Origin: CBDFJH01 sp965198095 | GTDB lineage: Bacteria; Latescibacterota; UBA2968; GCA-2709665 | Direction: 5' to 3' | Length of the DNA stretch: 64,000 nt | Assembly: GCA_965198095.1 (NCBI GenBank) | Contig: OZ240239.1 | Coordinates: forward strand, 3,968,001 to 4,032,000 | Part shown: positions 44,472 through 53,960 of the stretch, piece by piece | Numbering within the stretch: the stretch's first letter is position 1 | How the letters are laid out: each line of letters starts with the position of its first letter | The notes under the pieces: model-generated | The model's input: only the letters and a program-made list of their open reading frames with translations | Database searches by the model: none | What the model was told of the DNA's origin: nothing | Program-made: the position numbers and the translations under genes

Positions 44472-47400
44472 ATGAGGATATCCATATTTCAACTCGCCTT
44501 ATTCGTGTCGGTCGGCCTGCTTCTCTCACCACCGGCGCTGGCTCAGGCTTCGTCCCCGCCGGCCGACAGCGTGCATTTCTGCGCCTTCGACGAACACCAG
44601 CAGTGGCGGCGAGACCACCCCCGCCCCGCGGCCAAGCCGCTGGCGGACCTCAACGCAGGCGAACCCCGCACAATTAGGATGATCTACTTCCTGCCCAACG
44701 ATCGCCCTTTTAGGCAGGAAGCGGTCGATTCTATGAAGAAGGCAATCAGACAGACTCAGACCTTCTTCGCCGAGCAAATGCAGGCGCATGGCTACGGCGA
44801 TAGGACTTTCCGCATTGAAGCTGATGCGCAGGGTGAGCCGTTGGTGCATCGCGTTGATGCGCAACATCCTGAGAGCTACTATTACTCAACGGACAAAGTC
44901 TGGCAGTATCGACACTTTGGCGAACTTGGACAGGCGTTTGATTTTTATCAGAACATTTATGTCGTCTGTAGTGACCTTTCTCTGGCGAGTGACATAACTG
45001 GGGGAAGAACTTGGAAAGAGAGCGGCGTTGTGGATATTCGATGTGAGCCGAACTGGATGAGTGAGCCGAACTGGATGAACGCCCTTGCCCATGAATTGGG
45101 ACACGCATTCGGCCTCGGTCACGACTTCCGCGATGGTGCGTACCTGATGTCCTACGGTGGACCGACCCAATTCCCCGGTGCAGAGGAACGAATCTCCGCG
45201 TGCGCTGCGGAGTTTCTGTCCGTACATCCCTACTTCAATTCCGCTATCCCAATTGGAGACCCACCTACCATCGAACGGCGCTTCGGGAACAATGTGCCGT
45301 TCCCAATTGAAGACTTGTCTCCACCCACAATCGAACTCATTTCCCCAAATGAATACCCGGCCGGCTCAAGAAGCGTCTCCATCAAGTTCGAAGTCAGCGA
45401 TTCAGACGGACTTCATCAAGTGTCATTCTATTCTATCCCAGGCATTGGCGGCGCTTATTTTACCGGCGGACTGCGGGAATGTCGTGCACTCGAGGGCCGA
45501 AGAGATGCAGTCGTTGAGTTTGATTATGACGGGTCGACGATGGCGGCGGATCCTTGGCGATACATATCGAGTCTTTTCCAACCTGTGCATTTCGTGGAAG
45601 TCCGGGCGGTTGATACGCAGGGAAACATAAGCAGATTAAATTTTGACCTTGTTGCGGACCGCGTAATCGATGCCCTCAATGGGCATACTGACTCCGTCAA
45701 CGCAGTGGTGTTTTCTCCCGACAGGACGACCTTGGCCTCGGGGTCATCTGATGGCACGGTCAAGCTGTGGGACGTGTCACGCCGAGAGCTGCTTGCGACC
45801 CTGGAAGGACATGGAGATCCGGTCATGGCTGTTGCCTTTTCTCACGATGGGACCCTCGCCTCCGGTTCATTGAATGGCATCAAACTGTGGGACGTGGCGA
45901 CGCGAAACGAGACCGCTACACTGCAGGGGATCGCTCCGGTGGCGTTTTCCCCGGATGGGACGCTGCTCGCCTCCGGATCGGGGAACCGCACGATTGCGCT
46001 TTGGGACGCGAGGACGGTGGAAAAGATCGCCACCCTCGAAGGTCATGCGGAGCAGATCAATACGGTGGCGTTTTCTCCCGATGGGACTTTGCTCGCCTCG
46101 GGGTCAGGTCTCTTTGGTTCAGAGGATCAAACGGTCAGGCTGTGGGACGTAGCGAGACGCGAAGAGGTCGCAACCCTTGGGCATACCGGGGCGGTATGGT
46201 CCGTGGCATTTTCCCCCGATGGCGCCATCCTCGCCTCGGCAGTGGGATCACCCGACAATAAGGTCCGGCTGTGGGACGTGAGGACACATGGAGGGGTTGG
46301 CTGGTTTTGGCACGAGGGACCGATCCTGTCGCTGGCATATTCGCCGGGAGGGGAACTCGTGGCTTCCGGCTCCGGCGATGGCCAGGTTAGGCTATGGGAT
46401 GCCATGACCCTGGAGCACATCGGCACCTTCCTGCCGTTTCGACCGCGCAGCGGCGGGGTCCGCTCGCTGGCGATTTCCCACGATGAGACCACCCTCGCCG
46501 CCGGGACAGAGTATCATACGATAGAGCTGCGAGATGTCTCCAAGTGGAAACGGCCGCCCTTCCCATTCGGCCTGGAGACCATCTCGGGCGAGGGCCAGCA
46601 GGGCGCGCCCGGGGCGGCGCTGGCCCAGCCCCTGGTCGTGGAAGTGCGGGACCAGTACGGCGATCTCCTGCCGGACGCGGCCGTCACTTTCACGGTCACG
46701 GCCGGCGAGGGCCAGCTCAGCGGCCGCTTTACGGTGGAGCACGTAACCACCGATGCCAAGGGCCGGGCGGAGCTGCTCCTTACCCTGGGGCCTCAACCGG
46801 GGCCGCACACCGTGGTGGTGTCCCTGGGCGGGCGCGAGTTGGTGACGTTTACTGCCGAGGGCGTGGGCACCGCCGTGGCCGAGCTGGAGGGAGACTACCG
46901 CACCTGGCATCTGCCCGCGGCGGCGACGGTGCGTCTGGGCAAGGGCGCCTTGGGAAAAAGCGACCGGGCGGTGGCTCTATCAGCGGACGGCCGATGTCTG
47001 GCGGTGGCCAGCGCCATCGGGGTGTGGCTGTACGAGGCGGCCACGTCCCGGGCCCTGGCGCTCCTGCCGAGTGAGAGGCTGGTCCATTCAGTGGCGTTCT
47101 CCGTCGACGGCACCCTGGCCGCGGGGCTGAACAACGGCCGGGTCGAGTTGTGGGAGGTGGAGACCGGGGAGCGGATCGGCACGCTGAGGCATGCGGATTG
47201 GGGAGGGGTTACGGTCGTGTTCTCGCCGGACGGGACGAAGCTGGCTTCCGGGTCATTGGAGCAGGTCATCAAGGTGTGGGACGTGGAGACCCGGCGCGTG
47301 GACGGCACCTGGGAGGTGCCGCGGGAGAGCGACTCTCTTTGGCCCCTCTCGGTGGCTTTTTCGCCGGACGGGACGAGGCTGGTGTCGGGGTTCCAGGACG

Positions 47401-48893
47401 GCACGGTCCGGCTGTGGGACGTGGCATCACAGACAGAGGTTGCCACGCTGGAAGGGCACACGGACCGGGTCGCCTCGGTGGCGTTCTCGCCCGACGGCGC
47501 CTTGCTGGCTTCGGCAGGGTCGTGGGATGATCGCACCGTCATACTGTGGAATGCGGCCACGGAGGCACAGGTCGCCACACTGAGAGGGCATACCAATCAG
47601 GTCAGATCGGTAGCGTTTTCTTCGCCCGACGGCGCGACCCTGGCTTCGGGGTCGTCGGAGGGCACGGTCCGCCTGTGGGACGTGGCCACACACCAGGAGG
47701 TGGCCACCCTGGAAGAGCATGGGGGTCCGGTCCATTCGGTGACGTTCTCGCGCGATGGCTCGACCTTGGTCTCGGGCGCCGCGGACGGCACGGTGCTGTT
47801 GAGGGAGTTAGAGACCGGGAATGTCGCCGGTCTCTCCGGTCACGGGTCTTTGTCCACGATGGCGCTTTCCGCCGATGGCACGCTCCTGGCTTCCGGGTCT
47901 CAGGATGGCACGGTCCGACTGTGGGACGCGGCGACGCGGAACCCGATCGCCACTCTTGAAGGGCATACGTTCGGGGTCACTTCCGTGTCGTTTTCAGTCG
48001 ACGGCGCCCTCCTGGCTTCCGGGTCGCGGGACCGCACGGTCAAGCTGTGGGACGTGGGGACCCGAGAAGAGATCGGCACACTCAAAGGGCATACGGGTGA
48101 GGTCACATCAGTGTCGTTTTCGCCCGACGGCACTCTCTTGGCGTCGGCTGGGGGGCGGGGTGATGCCACGGTAAGATTGTGGAACGTGGGTACTCGCGAG
48201 CAGATCGGCATCCTTGAAGGGCATATCAATGATGTTCTCTCGGTATCATTTTCGTCCGACGGCGCCCTCCTGGCCTCGGGAGGGGGCTGGGAGGAAGGGA
48301 CGGTGAAGCTGTGGTACGTGGCGACCCGAGAGTTGATCGGCACGCTGGAACATGAGTACCAGGTCAAAGCGGTGGCATTCTCGCCCGATGGGAACATCCT
48401 GGCTTCCGTCTCGCGGGATGGCACCAGGCTGTGGAATGCAACGACCCGGGAACCGATCGCCAACCTCGAAGGCGCGTCGGGCCAATCGGTGGCGTTCTCG
48501 CCCGACGGCCAGAGCCTCGTCTCAGGCTCATGGGGCGGGGTCACGCTTTGGGACCTGGGGACGAAGAGCACAACCACCACCCTGCAAGGGCACACGGGTT
48601 CAGTTCATTCGGTGGCGTTCTCACGCGACGGCGCCACCCTGGCCTCCGGGGCGCAGGACGGCACCATGCTGCTGTGGGACGTGGCGAGGCTTATCGAACC
48701 CGAAACGCGCGGTCCCGACTTCGACGGCGATGGTACCGTCGGTTTCAGCGATTTTGTGCAGTTCGCGGGAAAGTTTGGTTTGAGCCAGGGCGATGCGCGG
48801 TACGATGCCCGGTTCGATCTGGATGGAAACGGCGCGATCGGGTTCAGCGATTTTCTGATCTTTGCCGGCGCGTTTGGAAAAAATCCTTCGTGA
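44472..48893 (+). CDS. Giant secreted metzincin-type protease / triple WD40 propeller / Big_1 / EF-hand protein, paralogue 1
   Basis: A 1473-aa protein. Signal peptide at 1-27. Residues about 30-270 form a conserved domain with the metzincin zinc motif HELGHAFGLGH at 207-217 and a Met-turn-like AYLMSYGG shortly after; it probably cleaves peptides. An Ig-like segment follows (PPTIELISPNEYPAGS). Then seven WD40 repeats (about 395-690), a Big_1-like domain (PLVVEVRDQYGDLLPDAAVT), fourteen more WD40 repeats (about 820-1410), and a paired EF-hand/dockerin-like end (DFDGDGTVGFSDF, FDLDGNGAIGFSDFLIF). Counting WD-type units gives 21, i.e. three seven-bladed propellers. I set the start at ATG 44472, where the signal peptide begins. 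First of three tandem paralogues; role outside the cell is inference. Confidence 0.88.
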   Translation: MRISIFQLALFVSVGLLLSPPALAQASSPPADSVHFCAFDEHQQWRRDHPRPAAKPLADLNAGEPRTIRMIYFLPNDRPFRQEAVDSMKKAIRQTQTFFAEQMQAHGYGDRTFRIEADAQGEPLVHRVDAQHPESYYYSTDKVWQYRHFGELGQAFDFYQNIYVVCSDLSLASDITGGRTWKESGVVDIRCEPNWMSEPNWMNALAHELGHAFGLGHDFRDGAYLMSYGGPTQFPGAEERISACAAEFLSVHPYFNSAIPIGDPPTIERRFGNNVPFPIEDLSPPTIELISPNEYPAGSRSVSIKFEVSDSDGLHQVSFYSIPGIGGAYFTGGLRECRALEGRRDAVVEFDYDGSTMAADPWRYISSLFQPVHFVEVRAVDTQGNISRLNFDLVADRVIDALNGHTDSVNAVVFSPDRTTLASGSSDGTVKLWDVSRRELLATLEGHGDPVMAVAFSHDGTLASGSLNGIKLWDVATRNETATLQGIAPVAFSPDGTLLASGSGNRTIALWDARTVEKIATLEGHAEQINTVAFSPDGTLLASGSGLFGSEDQTVRLWDVARREEVATLGHTGAVWSVAFSPDGAILASAVGSPDNKVRLWDVRTHGGVGWFWHEGPILSLAYSPGGELVASGSGDGQVRLWDAMTLEHIGTFLPFRPRSGGVRSLAISHDETTLAAGTEYHTIELRDVSKWKRPPFPFGLETISGEGQQGAPGAALAQPLVVEVRDQYGDLLPDAAVTFTVTAGEGQLSGRFTVEHVTTDAKGRAELLLTLGPQPGPHTVVVSLGGRELVTFTAEGVGTAVAELEGDYRTWHLPAAATVRLGKGALGKSDRAVALSADGRCLAVASAIGVWLYEAATSRALALLPSERLVHSVAFSVDGTLAAGLNNGRVELWEVETGERIGTLRHADWGGVTVVFSPDGTKLASGSLEQVIKVWDVETRRVDGTWEVPRESDSLWPLSVAFSPDGTRLVSGFQDGTVRLWDVASQTEVATLEGHTDRVASVAFSPDGALLASAGSWDDRTVILWNAATEAQVATLRGHTNQVRSVAFSSPDGATLASGSSEGTVRLWDVATHQEVATLEEHGGPVHSVTFSRDGSTLVSGAADGTVLLRELETGNVAGLSGHGSLSTMALSADGTLLASGSQDGTVRLWDAATRNPIATLEGHTFGVTSVSFSVDGALLASGSRDRTVKLWDVGTREEIGTLKGHTGEVTSVSFSPDGTLLASAGGRGDATVRLWNVGTREQIGILEGHINDVLSVSFSSDGALLASGGGWEEGTVKLWYVATRELIGTLEHEYQVKAVAFSPDGNILASVSRDGTRLWNATTREPIANLEGASGQSVAFSPDGQSLVSGSWGGVTLWDLGTKSTTTTLQGHTGSVHSVAFSRDGATLASGAQDGTMLLWDVARLIEPETRGPDFDGDGTVGFSDFVQFAGKFGLSQGDARYDARFDLDGNGAIGFSDFLIFAGAFGKNPS

Positions 48894-49052
48894 GACGAAA
48901 GAACCTCTTAGCCCAAGAACGAAAGCGCTTGTTGAGGCATTGTGAGTTCAGCAGAGAAGCAAGTCCATGACTGCGGCGTTCTGGCGCAGCTGTACTCGTA
49001 GGTCCCGAGCTCCAGAGTTGCGACAAGCATCTTTAGAATGCAGGATACCACG

Positions 49053-52000
49053 ATGAAACCGCGTTTTCTCCGATTCGCTCCGATTGTATTTCTGAGCATG
49101 ATATTCTCGCCGTTATCGGCCGCCCATGCTTCCTCCGCGCCACCCGATAGTATTCACTTGTGCGCCTTCGACGAACAAGAGCAGTGGCGGGCCGATCACC
49201 CGCGCCCTGCGGCTAAACGCCCGGCGGACTTGAATGTTGGCAAACCCCGCACCGTGAGGATGATTTACTTCCTGCCCAGCGACCGTCCTTTCCGGCAGGA
49301 GGTGGTCGATTCGATGAAGGTTGTGATTCGTCGCGTTCAGACCTTTTACGCTGAGCAGATGGAGGCGCAGGGTTACGGCTACAAGACCTTCCGGATCGAA
49401 ACCGATGCGCTGGGTGAGCCGCAGGTGCATCGCGTCGATGGTCAACACCCTGAGAGCCACTACTTCGGGTCAACCTCTCGCTCCTATAATCTTCTCTGGC
49501 GGAGCGAAATCCAAGAGGTGCTTGATCTCAATGAGAACATTAGTGTCATCTACAGAGAGAGCCCCAATTACACGGGAGGCCAAGCCGGATTAAGGGAAAG
49601 CAAGAAACAAGGCGAGATCCGGGTGACTTGGGTGTCAGAGGGACTCTTTTCCCATGAATTGGCTCACGCCTTCGGCCTTGCCCACGACTTCCGAGATGGG
49701 GCGTACATCCTGTCCTACGGTGGGCCGAGCCAATTTCCGGATGCAAGGAGATGGGATCGAATCTCCGCCTGCACTGCCGAGTTTCTGTCCGTACACCCAT
49801 ACTTCAATTCCGCCATCCCGATTGAAGAATCTTCCCCACCTACTATCAAACTCGTCTCATCCACCGAATACCCGGCCGGTTCCCAAAGCGTCTCCATCAA
49901 AGTTGAAGTCAGCGATGTAGCGGGTCTTCATCAAGTGCTCCTGTACGCATTGCCTGGCGTCTCTCGGGGACTGCGGGAATGTCGTGCATTGGGGGGTCAG
50001 AGAGATGCTGTCGTTGAGTTCGAGTTTGACGGATCTCCTATGGCGACCAATCCTGAAGACATCATAAAAAGCCTATCAGACCCTCTCCATGTGATTGAGG
50101 TTCTTGCAGTTGATACGGATGGGGACATAAGCGAGTTGCAGTTTGACCTTGTCCCGGACCGTGTGACCGATGCACTTGAAGGGCATACTGACCATGTCAA
50201 TACGGTGGCGTTTTCTCCCGATGGAAGGACCCTGGCCTCGGGGTCGTCGGATGGCACCGTCAAGCTGTGGGACGTGTCACGCCGAGAGCTGCTTGCGACC
50301 CCGTTTGGACATACAGATCCGGTCATGGCGGTTGCATTCTCCCTCGATGGGGCCTTCGCTTCCGGGACAATGAGTGGCGTCAAGCTTTGGGACGTGAGGA
50401 CGCGAAAGGAGACCGCAACCCTGAGGGGGACCTCTCCGGTGGCGTTTTCCCCCGACGGAACTCTGCTCGCATCCGGATCGGGGAACCGCACGATAGCGCT
50501 TTGGGACGCGAGGACGCTGGAAAGGATCGCTACCCTTGAAGGTCATGCGGAGCAGATCAATACGGTAGCGTTTTCTCCCGATGGAACCGTGCTCGCCTCG
50601 GGGTCAGGAGACCATGGTTCAGAGGATCAAACGGTCAGGCTTTGGGATGTGGAGAAACGAGAAGAGGTCGCCACCTTTGAGCATACCGGGGCGATTTGGT
50701 CCGTGGCATTTTCTCCCGATGGCGCCATCCTCGCCTCGGCAGTGGGATCACCCGACAATGTGGTCCGTCTGTGGGACGTGAGGACACATGGAGAGATTGA
50801 CTGGCTTTGGCATCGCGAGCCGGTCTTGGCCGTAACCTTTTCTCGCGGTGCATCCATTATTGCTTCCGGGTCACGGGATGGCAATGTACGGCTGTACGAT
50901 GGCCTGACCCGAGATTTCATCGGCACCTTCCTGCCGTTCCGACCGAGTGACCACTATAGCTGGGTTGAGATCCGCTCGGTGGCGATTTCCCCCGATGCAA
51001 CCACCCTCGCTGCTGGGACAGGATATGGTACGATAGAGTTGAGAGATGTTTCCGAGTGGAAACGGCCGCCCTTTCCCTCGGCGCTGGAGATCATCTCCGG
51101 GGATGGCCAGCAGGGCAAGCCCGGTGCCGCGTTAACCCGGCCCCTGGTGGTGGAAGTGCGGGACCAGTACGGCGATCTCCTGCCGGAGGCCAGCGTCACC
51201 TTCACGGTCACCGGCGGCGAGGGCAAGCTCAGCGGCCGCTTTGCCGTGGAGCACGCAGCCACCGATGCCGACGGCCGGGCGGAGCTGCTCCTTACCCTGG
51301 GCCCCAACCCGGGGCCGAACATCGTGGGCGTGTCACTGGGCGGGCGTGAGCTGGCGACGTTTACCGCGGATGGCGTGGGCACCGCCGTGGCCGAGCTGGA
51401 GGGGAACTACCGGACGTGGCATTTGCCCGCCGGGGCGACGGCGCGCCTGGGCAAGGGTCGACTGGGAATAAGCGACCGGGCGGTGGCTCTCTCGGCGGAC
51501 GGCCGCTGTCTGGCCGTGGCGAGCGCCATCGGGGTGTGGCTCTACGAGGCGTCCACGTCCCGGGCCCAGGCGCTGCTGCCGAGTGAGAGTCCAGTCCATT
51601 CGGTGTCGTTCTCCCTCGCCGGCACCCTGGCCGCGGGGCTGAACAACGGCCGGGTCGAGTTGTGGGAGGTGGAGACCGGGGAGCGGATCGGCACGCTGAG
51701 GCCTGCGGATTGGGGAAGGGTTACGGTCGTGTTCTCGCCGGACGGGACGAAGCTGGCTTCCGGGTCATTGGAGCAGGTCATCAAGGTGTGGGATATCGAG
51801 ACCAGACGCGTGGCCGGCACCTGGGAGGTGGCGCGGGACAGCGATTCGTATTGGGACATCCCCGTGGCCTTCTCGCCGGATGGGACGCGACTGTTGTCGG
51901 GGTTCCAGGACGGCACGGTCCGGCTGTGGGACGTGGCATCACAGACAGAGGTTGCCACGCTGGAAGGGCACACCGATCGGGTCACTTCAGTGTCGTTCTC

Positions 52001-53687
52001 GCCCGATGGCGCCACCCTGGCTTCGTCCGGAGGATGGGACGATCCCACGGTCAGGTTATGGGATGTGGCCACGCAAGCGCAGGTCGCTATGTTGCGAGGA
52101 CACAGGAGCGAGGTCCGGTCGGTGGCGTTTTCACCCCCCGACGGCGCCACCCTGGCTTCGGCCGGGGGAGGGCGGGATCCCACGGTCCGGCTGTGGGACG
52201 TGGCCACACGCGAGGAGACGGCCACCCTGGAAGAGCATGGGGGTCCGGTCCATTCGGTGACGTTCTCGCGCGATGGCTCGACCTTGGTCTCGGGCGCCGC
52301 GGACGGCACGGTGCTGTTGAGGGAGTTAGAGACCGGGAATGCCGCCGGTCTGTCCGGTCACGGATCCTTGTCCTCTATGGCGTTTTCGCCCGATGGCACG
52401 CTCTTGGCGTCGGGGTATTTGAACGGCACGATCAGGCTGTGGGCCGCGGCGACACGGACCCGGATCGCCACCCTCGAGGGGCATACGTCGGGGGTCACTT
52501 CCGTGTCGTTTTCAGTCGACGGCGCCCTCCTGGCTTCCGGGTCGCGGGACCGCACGGTCAAGCTGTGGGACGTGGGGACCCGAGAAGAGATCGGCACACT
52601 CAAAGGGCATACGGGTGAGGTCACATCAGTGTCGTTTTCCCCCGACGGCGCCATCCTGGCTTCGGCCGGAGGGTGGAATGATGCCACGGTCCGACTCTGG
52701 GACGTGGGGGCTCGCGAGCCGATCGGCACCCTCGAGGGGCATACGTACTCGGTCCGTTCGGTGGCGTTCTCTCCACCCGGCGGCGCCTTCCTGGCTTCGG
52801 CCGGCGGTGATGAAGACAAGACGGTCAAGCTATGGGATGTGGCGAATCAGCAGCTCATCGCCACCCTTGAAGGGCATGAGAACGGGGTCTATACAGTGGC
52901 CTTCTCCCCCGATGGGAACATCCTGGCTTCCGTCTCGTGGGATGGCACCAGACTATGGTCTGTAACGACCCGAGAACCGATCGGCAACCTGGAAGGCGCG
53001 CGGGGCCGATCGGCGGCCTTCTCACCCGACGGCAAGAGCCTCGTCTCAGGATCATGGGGCACGGTCTCGCTGTGGGACATGATGACGAAGAGAAGAACTG
53101 CCAACCTGCAAGGGCATACGGGTTTGGTCCACTCGGTGGCGTTCACACGCGACGGCGCCACCCTGGCCTCCGGGGCCTCCGACGGCACCATGTTGCTGTG
53201 GAATCTGGGGCCCCATCCACGGACGCTGACCAAGGTCCCGGGGCGCCGGCAGCAGGGACCGGCCGGCACCGTCCTGGACCAGCCCTTCGTCGTCCTGGTC
53301 CTGGATCAATACGGAGACCCCCTGGCCGGGGCCACGGTCACCTTCAGGGTCACGGCCGGGGGTGGGACGCTCTCGGTGACCACCGCCACCACCGATGCCG
53401 ACGGCCGTGCCGCCACGACTCTGACGCTTGGAAGCCGACCTGGTGCAAACACCGTTGTCGCAACGGTAGAAGACCTCGAGCCGGCGACCTTTACCGCCAC
53501 CGCAAAGTCCGATCCCGACTTTGATGGCGACGGGACCGTTGGTTTCGCCGACTTTGTACAGTTTGCGGCGCAGTTCGGATTGAGTCAGGGTGATGAGGGA
53601 TACGACGCGAGTTACGACCTGGATGGGAACGACGCCATCGGGTTCAGCGATTTTCTGATCTTTGCGGGCGCGTTCGGGAAGAGCTAA
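49053..53687 (+). CDS. Giant secreted metzincin-type protease / triple WD40 propeller / Big_1 / EF-hand protein, paralogue 2
   Basis: A 1544-aa protein with the same plan as its neighbours. ATG 49053 follows AGGA by nine bases; signal peptide FAPIVFLSMIFSPLSAAHA. The zinc motif HELAHAFGLAH (201-211) is complete, but the Met-turn region reads AYILSYGG, with Leu where the paralogues have Met. Seven WD40 repeats, a Big_1-like domain, then fourteen WD40 repeats. Unlike paralogue 1 it has a second Big_1-like domain near the end (DQYGDPLAGATVTFRVTAGG) before the EF-hand pair (DFDGDGTVGFADF, YDLDGNDAIGFSDFLIF). Tracts identical to paralogue 1 and paralogue 3 lie in its second WD40 block, marking gene conversion. 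Confidence 0.88.
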   Translation: MKPRFLRFAPIVFLSMIFSPLSAAHASSAPPDSIHLCAFDEQEQWRADHPRPAAKRPADLNVGKPRTVRMIYFLPSDRPFRQEVVDSMKVVIRRVQTFYAEQMEAQGYGYKTFRIETDALGEPQVHRVDGQHPESHYFGSTSRSYNLLWRSEIQEVLDLNENISVIYRESPNYTGGQAGLRESKKQGEIRVTWVSEGLFSHELAHAFGLAHDFRDGAYILSYGGPSQFPDARRWDRISACTAEFLSVHPYFNSAIPIEESSPPTIKLVSSTEYPAGSQSVSIKVEVSDVAGLHQVLLYALPGVSRGLRECRALGGQRDAVVEFEFDGSPMATNPEDIIKSLSDPLHVIEVLAVDTDGDISELQFDLVPDRVTDALEGHTDHVNTVAFSPDGRTLASGSSDGTVKLWDVSRRELLATPFGHTDPVMAVAFSLDGAFASGTMSGVKLWDVRTRKETATLRGTSPVAFSPDGTLLASGSGNRTIALWDARTLERIATLEGHAEQINTVAFSPDGTVLASGSGDHGSEDQTVRLWDVEKREEVATFEHTGAIWSVAFSPDGAILASAVGSPDNVVRLWDVRTHGEIDWLWHREPVLAVTFSRGASIIASGSRDGNVRLYDGLTRDFIGTFLPFRPSDHYSWVEIRSVAISPDATTLAAGTGYGTIELRDVSEWKRPPFPSALEIISGDGQQGKPGAALTRPLVVEVRDQYGDLLPEASVTFTVTGGEGKLSGRFAVEHAATDADGRAELLLTLGPNPGPNIVGVSLGGRELATFTADGVGTAVAELEGNYRTWHLPAGATARLGKGRLGISDRAVALSADGRCLAVASAIGVWLYEASTSRAQALLPSESPVHSVSFSLAGTLAAGLNNGRVELWEVETGERIGTLRPADWGRVTVVFSPDGTKLASGSLEQVIKVWDIETRRVAGTWEVARDSDSYWDIPVAFSPDGTRLLSGFQDGTVRLWDVASQTEVATLEGHTDRVTSVSFSPDGATLASSGGWDDPTVRLWDVATQAQVAMLRGHRSEVRSVAFSPPDGATLASAGGGRDPTVRLWDVATREETATLEEHGGPVHSVTFSRDGSTLVSGAADGTVLLRELETGNAAGLSGHGSLSSMAFSPDGTLLASGYLNGTIRLWAAATRTRIATLEGHTSGVTSVSFSVDGALLASGSRDRTVKLWDVGTREEIGTLKGHTGEVTSVSFSPDGAILASAGGWNDATVRLWDVGAREPIGTLEGHTYSVRSVAFSPPGGAFLASAGGDEDKTVKLWDVANQQLIATLEGHENGVYTVAFSPDGNILASVSWDGTRLWSVTTREPIGNLEGARGRSAAFSPDGKSLVSGSWGTVSLWDMMTKRRTANLQGHTGLVHSVAFTRDGATLASGASDGTMLLWNLGPHPRTLTKVPGRRQQGPAGTVLDQPFVVLVLDQYGDPLAGATVTFRVTAGGGTLSVTTATTDADGRAATTLTLGSRPGANTVVATVEDLEPATFTATAKSDPDFDGDGTVGFADFVQFAAQFGLSQGDEGYDASYDLDGNDAIGFSDFLIFAGAFGKS

Positions 53688-53772
53688 AGGCGGTAGAGGG
53701 GAGACGGAAGACGGCCACCCCGCGTCCATCGGACAACGAAATGGTCTGGCGAAATCATCTCCAGTGAAAGCC

Positions 53773-53793
53773 GGGCAACCACAAGGGTTGCCC
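53773..53793. repeat. Extragenic palindrome between paralogues 2 and 3
   Basis: GGGCAACC-ACAA-GGGTTGCCC forms a stable hairpin followed by CTACAATTTC. The GGGTTGCCCCTACAATTT wording is that of a common dispersed palindrome type; there is no T-run for termination. Confidence 0.55.
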
Positions 53794-53960
53794 CTACAAT
53801 TTCAACGTCGGTGCAACGAGGGCAAGATACCCTCGCTCCGAGGACATATCCCCCACCTCCTCTCCCGGAAGAATGAGGGGAGAAAAACCAGGGGTTGGGC
53901 CATCTCAGTATGTCGCCTGGTTGTTTTTTTTAATTTGCAACGAGCATTGGGACAAGCGCC

